The notes under the pieces: model-generated
Told to the model about the DNA's origin: nothing
Seen by the model: the letters and a program-made list of their open reading frames with translations, nothing else
Databases searched by the model: none
Position numbers and translations under genes: made by a program
Shown: positions 1 through 8,952 of the stretch, piece after piece
How the letters are laid out: each line of letters opens with the position of its first letter
How positions within the stretch are numbered: the first letter of the stretch is position 1
Assembly (NCBI RefSeq): GCF_048593165.1
Contig: NZ_CP184271.1
Source of the DNA: Pectobacterium sp013449375
GTDB lineage: Bacteria > Pseudomonadota > Gammaproteobacteria > Enterobacterales > Enterobacteriaceae
Direction: 5' to 3' (one strand)
DNA: 64,000 nt

Positions 1-1626
1 ACTGAGTTTATCGTATCGATTCCTTGTTACCAGCGTTCACCCGAAGTACAAACGATTGTAGATACCTATGAGAAAAAAGCTGGAACATTTGTTCGGCAGC
101 CAAGTATTCATTCACACAGCGGATTTGTTAGACCGCCATTCTCATTTGAGATATTTCTCGATTTCAGTGATAACGGTGTATTGCGATTATTATCACATTA
201 CTATGGTCACTCGAATCGGGACTGGGATGACTTCCTCGTCGGTGGTGAGCGTCAGGTTAGCCTACAACTGCAAGAGGCCGCTTCTCGTCAGCCCTCCCGA
301 TTCCTGAGCTTTTTATCTAATCGTTGGGTAGAAATCCCTAACGTCTTTCGTGATGACATCATGGATGGGGTGGTTACGTATCTTTCCTGCCGCTATGGCA
401 ACCAGAGCCCTAATGGCGAATGGGAACCACTGGAAGATCCTGATGCTACCTTACTGGCAAACCAAATTATTGATGAACTGGAACGGCATCCGAGGAGATG
501 GCGTCACCAGCGGTCGTCAGCTAAAGCACTTGAAGCCTGTGCCCATGTCATACGTACTTCACAAGAAGCAGAACGGTTAATATTTTTAGCCATAGATTTT
601 GCTGGGCTTTATGAAGAAGACCCAATTGAGGGTGATTCTGTTGATTTGATTACCATAGGTATAAATATGGCAAAAGGGGACGTTGCCGATGCCTTGATGA
701 TTCTGGCTTCTAATTACCTAGAAGCCAGAAATGAATTTCCTGAATTACTTGTACCCACATTGTACCGTTTTGCCTCCGATACACACCCTGCAATTCGCGC
801 TTTAATTCTGCGTCGTTTACCATATTTGCAAAGCCAATCCTTCGATTTTGGTTGGAATTTGTTCCATTTCACCATGCAAGACCCTAATGGGCTTTGGCAA
901 ATTGCTGAGGAATGCCTTTATTATGCTTACTACAAGCATTTTGAAGTAGTGAAACCTTTGTTAACACGTCTTTACCTAGAGGGGTACGGCAAAGATATGG
1001 AAACGTGGGGGCGCATTTCAGCTTTGGCTGCTATGACCCAGCATATTGATTTTGATGAGTTTCTAAGGGAGTTGAATAATCTGGGTAGCACAGAAGCATG
1101 GCATGGTGCAGTTACGGTCTGGACTAACGCTGAAAATATCCGGCAGCACGATGAGCAGTGCCTGGCTGGTATTGGTGCAGGTTTAAATGCTGGTGGTATA
1201 CATGCTCTTGAAACCGCGAGGCAGTTGGATCATATTTTTGACAGTAATGACAATGTCATTTTTGTTCCGATAGAACTTCTTGCTCTCTGTTTTTCAGTAT
1301 TTGAAAGTGATAGAGATGGGGAGAATAGCCGCCATCGACTTTTTGGATTTCATGGATGGCTCAATGTTATTTCGCAACAAGAGCCAGAGCATGCCTTGGC
1401 CGCAACCGAACTCTATTTAACTTATGTCAACCATAGTAAACAACACTTGTATGACCATGATGATAGCCTCACCCAACTGATGACACGTCTTTTTGCGGAA
1501 GCAGAAGAGCGAGAAGAGTCTGATCGTGGTGAGATGCTTCAACGCGTTGTAGCAATACAGGATTCGCTACTTTCCTTGGGAGTTAACGAGATTGCCGACT
1601 GGCTGAAAGCCGCAGAGCGACCTTGA
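1..1626 (+). CDS. Unrecognised large protein, C-terminal part only (5' truncated by the window)
   Basis: The reading frame is open from the first base of the window and runs without a stop to the TGA at 1624-1626, so at least 541 residues are present and the true start lies upstream. The in-frame TTG at 181 is internal and should not be taken as the start. The protein is rich in short helical stretches with Leu/Ala/Trp spacing (such as LILRRLPYL and WGRISALAAM), which looks like an alpha-helical repeat domain. No catalytic motif is visible in this part. It is noticeably more AT-rich than the genes that follow. The C-terminal half of a STAND-type NTPase sensor is one possibility, but that is a guess from overall character. 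A 9-bp hairpin at 1685-1713 follows it. Confidence 0.75.
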   Translation, partial: TEFIVSIPCYQRSPEVQTIVDTYEKKAGTFVRQPSIHSHSGFVRPPFSFEIFLDFSDNGVLRLLSHYYGHSNRDWDDFLVGGERQVSLQLQEAASRQPSRFLSFLSNRWVEIPNVFRDDIMDGVVTYLSCRYGNQSPNGEWEPLEDPDATLLANQIIDELERHPRRWRHQRSSAKALEACAHVIRTSQEAERLIFLAIDFAGLYEEDPIEGDSVDLITIGINMAKGDVADALMILASNYLEARNEFPELLVPTLYRFASDTHPAIRALILRRLPYLQSQSFDFGWNLFHFTMQDPNGLWQIAEECLYYAYYKHFEVVKPLLTRLYLEGYGKDMETWGRISALAAMTQHIDFDEFLRELNNLGSTEAWHGAVTVWTNAENIRQHDEQCLAGIGAGLNAGGIHALETARQLDHIFDSNDNVIFVPIELLALCFSVFESDRDGENSRHRLFGFHGWLNVISQQEPEHALAATELYLTYVNHSKQHLYDHDDSLTQLMTRLFAEAEEREESDRGEMLQRVVAIQDSLLSLGVNEIADWLKAAERP

Positions 1627-1684
1627 TGTGCTATATCCTGAATTTGCTCAGAAATATGTCGATTGAAGGATATGAAGCTCACTT

Positions 1685-1713
1685 GAACTCAGTTATTCAT
1701 GATGACTGAGTTC
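1685..1713 (+). terminator. Hairpin downstream of the truncated gene
   Basis: GAACTCAGT at 1685-1693 pairs perfectly with ACTGAGTTC at 1705-1713 around an 11-base loop. It is about 60 bases after the stop codon and has no T-run, so a rho-independent role is only possible. Confidence 0.35.
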
Positions 1714-1897
1714 AGATCGCAGTCGTGAGCTGTTTCTACCTGATAGTAGCTTCATGTGGTAGTGAGTCCACTGTTGCTGGTTAACTAAGTTGCCCCATCC
1801 ACAACTTCCCCAATCCTCACCTATACTTGCTTAACTGCCCGATTTGCCAACGAGTAGCAACGTCGGGTGTGGTGAAACGAAAACGCGAGGAGTAGGT

Positions 1898-2146
1898 ATG
1901 GGTATTCTGTCCTGGATTATTTTTGGCTTGATTGCGGGGATTCTGGCTAAGTGGATTATGCCCGGTAAAGACGGCGGCGGTTTTATCCTGACGGTGTTGC
2001 TCGGGATTGTCGGTGCGGTCGTGGGTGGTTATATCAGCGTTTTCTTTGGATTCGGCCGGGTCGATGGCTTTAACTTCGGCAGTTTTGTGGTGGCGATTGT
2101 CGGCGCGATTGTCGTGCTGTGGGTGTACCGCAAGATTCGAGATTAG
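1898..2146 (+). CDS. GlsB/YeaQ/YmgE family membrane protein
   Basis: This 82-residue protein has the typical length and pattern of the GlsB/YeaQ/YmgE family: an N-terminal hydrophobic helix (MGILSWIIFGLIAG), a short GKDGGG turn, then two Gly/Val-rich hydrophobic helices and a basic tail. Family members are small inner-membrane proteins linked to stress and stationary phase, of unknown biochemical role. The ATG at 1898 is chosen over the upstream in-frame start at 1844 because it matches the family length and is preceded by GAGGAG at 1887-1892. It is a single-gene unit, convergent with the next gene. Confidence 0.9.
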   Translation: MGILSWIIFGLIAGILAKWIMPGKDGGGFILTVLLGIVGAVVGGYISVFFGFGRVDGFNFGSFVVAIVGAIVVLWVYRKIRD

Positions 2147-2193
2147 AACTACAGGCTTGCATCTTCATTCCCGCTTCGACAGGAATGTTATGT

Positions 2194-2811
2194 CTAGTGA
2201 AAATAGGTTGAGAGGTAGGGAGAAAGTGTCAGAACAATCAGCACGATCCCGCCGCCAATATTGATGCTTTTTTTCAACGCAATAGAGTTGATTCTGCCTG
2301 ATGAACGGATAAGTAACTGTGCTGAAAATAGCAGCCAGACCGACATCATAACAATGTGCAGGGTCGCGAGTGTCAGGTAGGAGACAAGCGATACTGATGC
2401 GGTGCCGTTGGCACCCACAAATAGGGGTACAATAGTGACATATAGCAAAATCGCTTTAATATTCAAAACATTTGCCAAATAGGCCTCTTTGATACCCACT
2501 CTGCTGTTGTTGCAGGAGATTGTGCCTTTCTCCCGTAATCCACTTTCTATCAAACGAAACGCTAAGTAGAGCAGATAACCCGTACCAACAGCGGTAATGG
2601 TATGCATAAGCGCAGGATAAAGGGATAACAACCCTGTGAGACCCATGCTTGCCAGTAAACTATGCGTATAAATACCCAACGCAGTCCCGATAACAATGCG
2701 TGATACGGCGTACATTCCCCCGCTTGTTACGTTGTTCATTGCCAGCGTAAAACTGGCTCCAGGAGATAACGTTATCGGGGTTAACGCGATGATAAAGCCC
2801 AGTAGATCCAT
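2194..2811 (-). CDS. LysE/RhtB family amino-acid exporter
   Basis: A 205-residue, very hydrophobic protein with about six predicted membrane helices. It has the LysE-family N-terminus (FIIALTPITLSPGASFTLAMNN), where the P-G-P region normally found at this point reads SPGAS. The family exports amino acids or homoserine-lactone-like metabolites across the inner membrane. The substrate cannot be read from the sequence. It stands alone on the minus strand, separated from the ABC ATPase gene by 123 bases that carry a GC-rich hairpin at 2881-2899. Confidence 0.85.
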   Translation of the reverse strand: MDLLGFIIALTPITLSPGASFTLAMNNVTSGGMYAVSRIVIGTALGIYTHSLLASMGLTGLLSLYPALMHTITAVGTGYLLYLAFRLIESGLREKGTISCNNSRVGIKEAYLANVLNIKAILLYVTIVPLFVGANGTASVSLVSYLTLATLHIVMMSVWLLFSAQLLIRSSGRINSIALKKSINIGGGIVLIVLTLSPYLSTYFH

Positions 2812-2880
2812 GATATTGAGAGTTCAGCCCAGTGTCTCTTAGCGAGACTATACAATAGTGTGGGCTGGAAATCAGTGAGA

Positions 2881-2899
2881 CGGGCGCATATTGCGCCCG
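2881..2899 (-). terminator. GC-rich hairpin after the ABC ATPase gene
   Basis: CGGGCGCA at 2881-2888 pairs with TGCGCCCG at 2892-2899 around a three-base loop, 36 bases past the stop of the leftward ATPase gene. The bases after it on the minus strand are not a clear T-run, so terminator strength is uncertain. Confidence 0.5.
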
Positions 2900-2934
2900 G
2901 TGAATGAGCCAGAAAGCAGCGAAGACGAAAGGCG

Positions 2935-4029
2935 TTAATGCGTAATGATGCTATCCAGCGCGCGCAGGTGCTCTGGCTGCCATGACAGATTGACTTCGGT
3001 GCCGGCTTTCCAGTGTGGCTGGATTTCGCTGGCGGGAAGTTTCACCATAAACTGCGGCTGGCCAGCCACTTCCGTCATCATCCTGACGTGATCGCCCAGA
3101 TAGATGAACTGCTGAATACGGGCTTTGACGTGCTGCATGCCGTCATCGATGTGAGCCGCGTTGACGTGAATACGTTCCGGACGGATGCAGAGCGTGATTT
3201 TTCGGCCCGGTGAACTGGGGCGAACTTTCAGCGCGCGTAGCGAGGTGCCATCGTCCAGCGTTGCCCGATAGAATGCGCCTTCTGCCTCGGCACGCGTGGC
3301 AAGCAGCGTATTGTTTTCGCCGATAAACTGCGCCACAAAGGCATTTTCCGGTTTTTCGTAGATATCGCTGGGGCTGTCCATCTGCTGAATCACACCGTCG
3401 TTGAACACGGCGACGCGGTTCGACATGGTCATGGCTTCGCTCTGGTCGTGAGTCACGTACACCACGGTTAGCTCCAGTGACTGATGCAGCTCTTTGATTT
3501 CCAACTGCATATGCTCGCGCAGCTGTTTATCCAGCGCGCCTAGCGGTTCGTCCATCAGTACCAATTTGGGTTCAAAGACCAGCGCCCGAGCCAACGCGAC
3601 ACGCTGCTGTTGGCCGCCAGACATTTGTGCAGGGTAGCGGTCGGCCAGACTGGTGAGCTTCACACGATCCAGTACCCGATCCACTTTCTCTTTGATATCG
3701 GCACGGTTCAGGCGACGGATGGACAACGGAAACGCCAGATTCTCTGCCACGGTCATGTGCGGAAACAGGGCGTAGTTCTGAAACACCATGCCGATGTCAC
3801 GCTGATGTGGCGGGAGATGGTGCAACGGTGCATCGCGCAGCAGGATTTCCCCCTGCGTCGGGGTTTCAAACCCAGCGAGCATCATCAAACTGGTGGTTTT
3901 TCCCGAGCCGGATGGCCCAAGCAGGGTCAGAAATTCACCTTCACGAATATCCAGATTCAGGTTTTTGACGATCAGGCGGTCGCCGTCATAGGTCTTCTGA
4001 ACATTCCTGAAGCTGACATAATTTCTCAT
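2935..4029 (-). CDS. PotA-type ABC transporter ATP-binding protein
   Basis: The 364-residue ATPase has Walker A GPSGSGKTT (residues 38-46), Q-loop FQNYALFP (83-90), signature SGGQQQRVALARAL (137-150), Walker B LVLMDEP (156-162), H-loop His194 and a C-terminal TOBE-like domain from about residue 240. This architecture is that of spermidine/putrescine and related amine importers (PotA class). No permease is adjacent. The obvious partners are the binding protein and two permeases at 8953-12197, separated from it by the MocR gene and gabT-gabD. It is read leftward, in the same direction as the MocR gene. The substrate is inferred only as an amine or amino acid. Confidence 0.9.
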   Translation of the reverse strand: MRNYVSFRNVQKTYDGDRLIVKNLNLDIREGEFLTLLGPSGSGKTTSLMMLAGFETPTQGEILLRDAPLHHLPPHQRDIGMVFQNYALFPHMTVAENLAFPLSIRRLNRADIKEKVDRVLDRVKLTSLADRYPAQMSGGQQQRVALARALVFEPKLVLMDEPLGALDKQLREHMQLEIKELHQSLELTVVYVTHDQSEAMTMSNRVAVFNDGVIQQMDSPSDIYEKPENAFVAQFIGENNTLLATRAEAEGAFYRATLDDGTSLRALKVRPSSPGRKITLCIRPERIHVNAAHIDDGMQHVKARIQQFIYLGDHVRMMTEVAGQPQFMVKLPASEIQPHWKAGTEVNLSWQPEHLRALDSIITH

Positions 4030-4148
4030 TTTTTCACTCTCCGGCAGTCACTGTTATTCATAAGAATGCATAAACCATGCCGGATGCTTCGCAAGCAGAA
4101 AATACCGTGCTGTGACAAGCTAAAATGCGTTAATTCATCACAATGGGT

Positions 4149-4194
4149 GCCCCGTCATGGGGCGTGTTGGTATCGAATGGCACCGTGGCGGTGC
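4149..4194 (-). terminator. Two tandem hairpins after the MocR gene
   Basis: GCCCC-GTCAT-GGGGC at 4149-4163 and GCACCG-TGG-CGGTGC at 4180-4194 lie just past the stop of the leftward MocR gene and ahead of the ATPase gene. Both are short and stable. No long T-run follows on the minus strand. Confidence 0.45.
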
Positions 4195-4223
4195 GAATGA
4201 GTGGGTATGAAAATGAGATGCGG

Positions 4224-5732
4224 TCAGGCCGTCGGATGAGACGTATTCCGCGCTTGAATACAGGCCACAATCACCGCGAACGCTTGTGTCATTTGCTCTT
4301 CTTCCACGCTGGCGTAACCCAGCAGTAAACCACGCTGCTGAGTGGGTTGCAGGTAGTAACTGGAAAGCGGTTTAACCATCACGCCACGGCGCAAGATCGC
4401 GGCGCTCAGCACAACATCGTCGATGTGGGAAGGCAGGCTGAGCAGCATATGTAGCCCAGCGTTGCTGTTATCCCCGACGTAATCCGCCCCCAGATGCTGC
4501 TCAATCAACGACGTCAAGAGTGCGCGGCGTCTGGCATACAGCAGGCGCATACGGCGGATATGTGCAGCGTAGTGGCCTTCGCGGATAAACTGTGCGAGCG
4601 TCGCCTGCGTGAGCCAGTGCCCGCCGCGGTAAAGCTCAGAATGGGCTGTCTTCAGCGACGTTGCCAGCAGCGGCGGCAGTACCATGTAGCTGACGCGCAG
4701 GCCGGGGTAGAGCGTTTTGCTGAATGTACCGATGTAGATCACCGGCGACTGCGTTTGTAGCCCTTGCAGCGCGGGGATCGGACTGCCGGAGAAGCGGAAC
4801 TCGCTGTCGTAGTCATCTTCCACAACCCAGCAACCGTGCTCCTGCGCCAGTGCCAGCAGCCGTTGACGTCGTGTCAGACTCATCACCGCGCCCAGTGGGT
4901 ATTGATGTGACGGCGTCACGCAAATCAGGCGCGGGATGGCATCGGGCGCAAGCGTTTCCGGCGGTGCCAGCCCTTGTTCATCGACATCGACAGGGGCGAC
5001 ACGCAGGCCGTTAATCGTCAGGACATTGCGAATTCCCCAATAGCAGGGATCTTCAATCCATGCCAAATCACCGGGGTTGCACAGCATTTTAGCCAGCAGA
5101 TCCATCGCCTGATGGGTGCCTTCAGTAATCAGAATCTGTTCCGGCGTGCACTCAACGGAGCGGGCGACGCGCAGGTAATCCACCAGGGCGAGTTGCAGCT
5201 CGGGGCAACCGCCAATCGGCGAATAGGAGAGCTGTTCGGGGCGAACACGCTTCGTCAGGCGCGTTTGAATGCGTCGCCATAGGTCGTGAGGAAAGCTGGC
5301 GATATCCGGAATACCCGGCATAAACGCCCCCCATTGTCGGGCGGAGGCACCGGCATAACCCAGCAGATGCATACCGCGACGCGAAAGCTCATGTTTAGGC
5401 TCACGCACGTCGCCCGCCTTGGTACTGTCCACGGGCTGCATATTGCCATCGGGCAACTGTTCCGTGACGAAGGTTCCGCTGCCTTTACGCGCGTCAATAT
5501 AGCCTTCAGCCAGTAGCTGTTCATAAGCCGTCAGCACGGTATTGCGCGACAACGACAACTGTTGTGCCAGATCGCGCGACGACGGCAGGCGCTCGCCAGC
5601 GGCAATCGCGCCATCGAGAATCGCGAGCCGAATGCAGTCATATAAACGTTTGTTTAGCGCACCGTCGTGCTGGTCGGCTAAACGCTGAAGCAATAAGTCA
5701 GTCAGAAGTGAGCGCAAAAGTGGATCCTTCAA
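4224..5732 (-). CDS. MocR/GabR-type transcriptional regulator (GntR HTH fused to aminotransferase-like domain)
   Basis: The 502-residue protein begins with a GntR winged-helix domain (about residues 22-92; LPSSRDLAQQLSLSRNTV is the recognition region). A full class-I aminotransferase-like domain follows, with the PLP lysine in GTFSKTLYPG (Lys339) and the DDYDSEFRF segment (306-314). Proteins of this MocR class (GabR, PdxR) bind PLP and use the external aldimine as an effector signal. It is divergent from gabT across a 138-base gap. As for GabR in Bacillus, control of gabT-gabD by GABA is the natural reading, but this is inferred from position. PdxR-like control of vitamin B6 is the alternative. 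Confidence 0.9.
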   Translation of the reverse strand: MKDPLLRSLLTDLLLQRLADQHDGALNKRLYDCIRLAILDGAIAAGERLPSSRDLAQQLSLSRNTVLTAYEQLLAEGYIDARKGSGTFVTEQLPDGNMQPVDSTKAGDVREPKHELSRRGMHLLGYAGASARQWGAFMPGIPDIASFPHDLWRRIQTRLTKRVRPEQLSYSPIGGCPELQLALVDYLRVARSVECTPEQILITEGTHQAMDLLAKMLCNPGDLAWIEDPCYWGIRNVLTINGLRVAPVDVDEQGLAPPETLAPDAIPRLICVTPSHQYPLGAVMSLTRRQRLLALAQEHGCWVVEDDYDSEFRFSGSPIPALQGLQTQSPVIYIGTFSKTLYPGLRVSYMVLPPLLATSLKTAHSELYRGGHWLTQATLAQFIREGHYAAHIRRMRLLYARRRALLTSLIEQHLGADYVGDNSNAGLHMLLSLPSHIDDVVLSAAILRRGVMVKPLSSYYLQPTQQRGLLLGYASVEEEQMTQAFAVIVACIQARNTSHPTA

Positions 5733-5870
5733 ATATTCAAAACTGGCACTGGATTATAGAACCATCTCGGGTCTAAATGACATCATCATCTTGCAACTAC
5801 ACTAACCGTTACCGTTCGACTCATCCTCGTTCAACGACTAACCGATGTGTTTGGGATACCGGAGCAGACC

Positions 5871-7136
5871 ATGAAGAATAGCGAACTGAATCAACGCCGT
5901 CTGGCCGCCACGCCGCGTGGCGTGGGCGTCATGTGTGATTTCTATGCCGAGCGTGCGGAAAACAGCACGCTGTGGGATGTGGAAGGTCGAGAATTTATCG
6001 ATTTCGCCGCTGGGATTGCGGTGCTGAACACGGGCCACCGCCACCCGAAGATTGTCGCGGCAGTGCGCGAGCAGTTGGATCGCTTTACCCATACGGCCTA
6101 CCAGATTGTGCCTTACGGCAGCTACGTTACGCTGGCTGAACGCATCAACGCGCTGGCACCGATTGAGGGCGTAGCAAAAACGACGTTCTTTACCACCGGC
6201 GCTGAAGCCGTGGAAAACGCGGTGAAAATCGCCCGCGCGTACACCAAACGCCCCGGCGTCATCGCCTTCAACGCGGCATTTCATGGTCGTACGCTGCTGA
6301 CCATGACGCTAACGGGCAAAGTGGCACCGTATTCCACAGGGTTCGGGCCGTTCCCCGGTTCCATTTTTCATGCGCTTTATCCGAGTGAGCAACACGGCAT
6401 CACCGTTGAGCAGGCGCTGGAAAGCGTTGAACGCTTGATGCATACCGACATCGCCGCCGATCAGGTGGCTGCCATTCTGCTGGAGCCTGTGCAGGGTGAA
6501 GGTGGCTTCAACGTCGCGCCACCGGCCTTCATTAGCGGGCTGCGTAAGCTGTGTGATGAGCACGGTATCCTGCTGATTGCCGATGAAGTGCAGACAGGCT
6601 TTGCCCGTACCGGTAAGCTGTTTGCGATGGAGTATTACACAGAGAAAGCCGATCTGATTACGATGGCGAAGAGCCTGGGCGGCGGCTTCCCGATTTCCGG
6701 CGTTGTCGGCCGCGCTGATGTTATGGACGCGCCATCGCCGGGCGGGCTGGGCGGTACTTATGCGGGGAACCCGCTGTCGGTGGCCTCCGCGCTGGCGGTA
6801 TTGGATGTGATTGAAGACGAGAAATTGTGCCAGCGGGCACAGCGTCTCGGTGCCGCGCTGGTGGAAACGCTGGAAAATATCAAAGTGCAGTGTCCGGCGC
6901 TGGTGGCAATTCGCGCGCAAGGGTCAATGGTGGCGGCAGAATTTAACGACCCGAACACGGGTAAGCCATCGGCAGAACTAACACGTCAATTTCAGAAACG
7001 CGCGTTGGATGCGGGTCTACTGCTGCTAACCTGTGGCGTACATGGCAACGTGATCCGCTTCCTGTATCCGTTAACGGTGCCTGACGATCAGTTCAGCAAG
7101 GCCATGAGCATTCTGACGCGCGTATTAACACGATAG
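5871..7136 (+). CDS. gabT: 4-aminobutyrate aminotransferase
   Basis: This 421-residue class-III aminotransferase matches GabT/PuuE throughout. It has FTTGAEAVENAVKIARA (PLP phosphate-binding region, about 107-123), LLEPVQGEGG (203-212), IADEVQTGFARTG (236-248) and the PLP lysine in MAKSLGGGFP (Lys267). It converts GABA and 2-oxoglutarate to succinate semialdehyde and glutamate in the cytoplasm. The ATG at 5871 is preferred over the GTG at 5847 because GGAG sits at 5861-5864 and the protein then aligns at its usual N-terminus. gabD follows after 10 bases, so the two are one operon. A related omega-amino acid as the real substrate is possible. Confidence 0.93.
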   Translation: MKNSELNQRRLAATPRGVGVMCDFYAERAENSTLWDVEGREFIDFAAGIAVLNTGHRHPKIVAAVREQLDRFTHTAYQIVPYGSYVTLAERINALAPIEGVAKTTFFTTGAEAVENAVKIARAYTKRPGVIAFNAAFHGRTLLTMTLTGKVAPYSTGFGPFPGSIFHALYPSEQHGITVEQALESVERLMHTDIAADQVAAILLEPVQGEGGFNVAPPAFISGLRKLCDEHGILLIADEVQTGFARTGKLFAMEYYTEKADLITMAKSLGGGFPISGVVGRADVMDAPSPGGLGGTYAGNPLSVASALAVLDVIEDEKLCQRAQRLGAALVETLENIKVQCPALVAIRAQGSMVAAEFNDPNTGKPSAELTRQFQKRALDAGLLLLTCGVHGNVIRFLYPLTVPDDQFSKAMSILTRVLTR

Positions 7137-7146
7137 AAGAGAAGCT

Positions 7147-8613
7147 ATGCAACTGAAAACGTTACTGAAACAACAAACCTTATTCCGTCAACACTGCCTG
7201 ATTGACGGCGAGTGGCAAGACAGCCAAAGCGGTGAACGTCTGGATGTGACCAATCCGGCGACGGGCGAGGTGCTGGGGGCGGTACCGCTCGTGACGGTGT
7301 CACAAACCGAGCAGGCGATTGCCGCGGCTGAACGGGCGCTGATTGAATGGCGTAAGAAGACAGGAAAAGAACGTGCCGCGCTGTTACAGGCGTGGGCGCG
7401 CCTGATTATGGACAATCAGGATGACCTGGCTGCGCTGTTGACGGCAGAGCAGGGAAAACCGCTGGCGGAAGCCAAGGGCGAAATCGCCTATGCGACCAGC
7501 TTCATTGACTGGTTTGCGGAAGAAGCCAAGCGTATTGAGGGCAGCGTGCTGCAATCGCCACAGGGGCAACAGCGTCTGCTGGTCATTAAACAGCCGATCG
7601 GCGTATGTGCGGCGATTACGCCGTGGAATTTCCCAGCGGCGATGATCACCCGTAAGGTCGGGCCTGCGCTGGCGGCAGGCTGCACCATGATCGTCAAGCC
7701 CGCCGAGCAGACGCCGTTTACCGCGCTGGCGATGGCGGAACTGGCGCAGCAGGCGGGGATTCCGCGCGGCGTGTTGCAGATCATCGTCGGCGATGCGCAG
7801 TCGGTTGGTAAGGTGCTGTGCGATAGTCCGGTGGTGCGCAAGCTGAGCTTCACTGGGTCGACGGAAGTAGGCCGCATTCTGATGGCGCAGAGCGCGCCAA
7901 CAGTGAAAAAGCTGTCGCTGGAACTGGGCGGCAACGCGCCGTTTATCGTATTCGACGATGCCGATGTGGAGCAGGCGGTAAAGGGCATTCTGGCCTCCAA
8001 GTTCCGCAACAGTGGGCAAACCTGCGTTTGTGCCAACCGTATCTACGTGCAGAACGGTATTTATCCAACGCTGGTCGAACGGCTGGTTGAGGAAGTACGC
8101 AAATTGAAGGTTGGCGACGGTACGCAACCAGGCGTGACGCAAGGGCCGCTGATTGATGCTGATGCGGTCAGTAAGGTTGAACAACACATTGCCGATGCGC
8201 TATCTCACGGGGCAACGCTGCTGCTGGGCGGGAAACGCCATGAGCTGGGCGGCACGTTCTTCACGCCAACCATCGTCGGTGGGGTCACGCGCGAGATGCG
8301 TTTCGCCCGCGAAGAAACGTTCGGACCCGTCGCGCCGCTGTTCCGTTTTAGCGATGAAGCAGAAGCGATTGCGATGGCGAACGATACTGAATTTGGGCTA
8401 GCAGCCTATGTTTACACGCGTGATGCGGTGCGCCAGTGGACGGTACCGGAAGCGCTAGACTATGGCATGGTCGGCATTAATACCGGTCTGATCTCGAATG
8501 AAGTCGCACCGTTTGGCGGCGTGAAGCAGTCTGGGCTGGGACGTGAAGGTTCACGCTTTGGCATCGAAGACTATCTGGAAATGAAATACCTCTGCGTTGA
8601 CCTTTCCCGGTAG
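7147..8613 (+). CDS. gabD: Succinate-semialdehyde dehydrogenase
   Basis: A 488-residue aldehyde dehydrogenase of the GabD type. It has the NAD(P)-binding segments ITPWNFP (157-163) and FTGSTEVG (235-242), the catalytic Glu259 in LELGGNAPF and the catalytic Cys293 in GQTCVCANR. It oxidises succinate semialdehyde to succinate and completes the GABA shunt begun by the adjacent aminotransferase. GAAGAG at 7136-7141 serves as ribosome-binding site. The 3' flank carries three consecutive hairpins (8629-8712). Confidence 0.93.
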   Translation: MQLKTLLKQQTLFRQHCLIDGEWQDSQSGERLDVTNPATGEVLGAVPLVTVSQTEQAIAAAERALIEWRKKTGKERAALLQAWARLIMDNQDDLAALLTAEQGKPLAEAKGEIAYATSFIDWFAEEAKRIEGSVLQSPQGQQRLLVIKQPIGVCAAITPWNFPAAMITRKVGPALAAGCTMIVKPAEQTPFTALAMAELAQQAGIPRGVLQIIVGDAQSVGKVLCDSPVVRKLSFTGSTEVGRILMAQSAPTVKKLSLELGGNAPFIVFDDADVEQAVKGILASKFRNSGQTCVCANRIYVQNGIYPTLVERLVEEVRKLKVGDGTQPGVTQGPLIDADAVSKVEQHIADALSHGATLLLGGKRHELGGTFFTPTIVGGVTREMRFAREETFGPVAPLFRFSDEAEAIAMANDTEFGLAAYVYTRDAVRQWTVPEALDYGMVGINTGLISNEVAPFGGVKQSGLGREGSRFGIEDYLEMKYLCVDLSR

Positions 8614-8952
8614 CTCGTCTTGAAGAAACGCGTGTCGATAGTCAATATCGGCACGCGGATAGTAAACGCGCAATGCGTTTAGGTGGTGCAAGGCAGTCCT
8701 GATTTGCACCACAACATGGCAAAAAGGGTGAAATGGCATCAGGTATCGATAGCGGTTGTGTCTCCCTGATACTTCTCATCACTGTTCCCGCCGCCGCTGT
8801 AGCAAAACATCAATAAAATTTTTTAATTGGCACAATTTATGCTCATCTTTTTTTGCATGATTACGATGATACATGATGCATCAAAAGTGCAATGGGCAAA
8901 ATTGTGAAACGCATTTGACCTTTACGTTGACTACCACTCCAGGAGCAAAAGA
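8614..8952 (+). other. Gene-free stretch with three consecutive hairpins and an operator palindrome
   Basis: The interval between gabD and the binding-protein gene holds no credible gene. Its first 100 bases form three consecutive stem-loops: 8629-8657 (12-bp stem with one G-T pair), 8664-8680 (AAACGC/GCGTTT) and 8683-8712 (9-bp stem). None has a clear T-run. The second half is AT-rich promoter-like sequence and contains the palindrome at 8874-8883. Confidence 0.6.
8874..8883. promoter_or_regulatory. TGATGCATCA palindrome, candidate GntR-family operator (transporter operon)
   Basis: A perfect 10-bp palindrome 69 bases before the ATG of the substrate-binding protein gene. The identical 10-mer occurs at 12534-12543 before the SDR operon and at 60667-60676 before the GntR regulator gene. 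Its position suits an operator overlapping the promoter. Confidence 0.55.

Noticed and set aside
4030..4223. A TGATGCATCA-type operator before the PotA-like gene.
   Set aside because: Only a half-site (ATTCATCA near 4131) is visible; it is too weak to include the ATPase gene in the proposed regulon.
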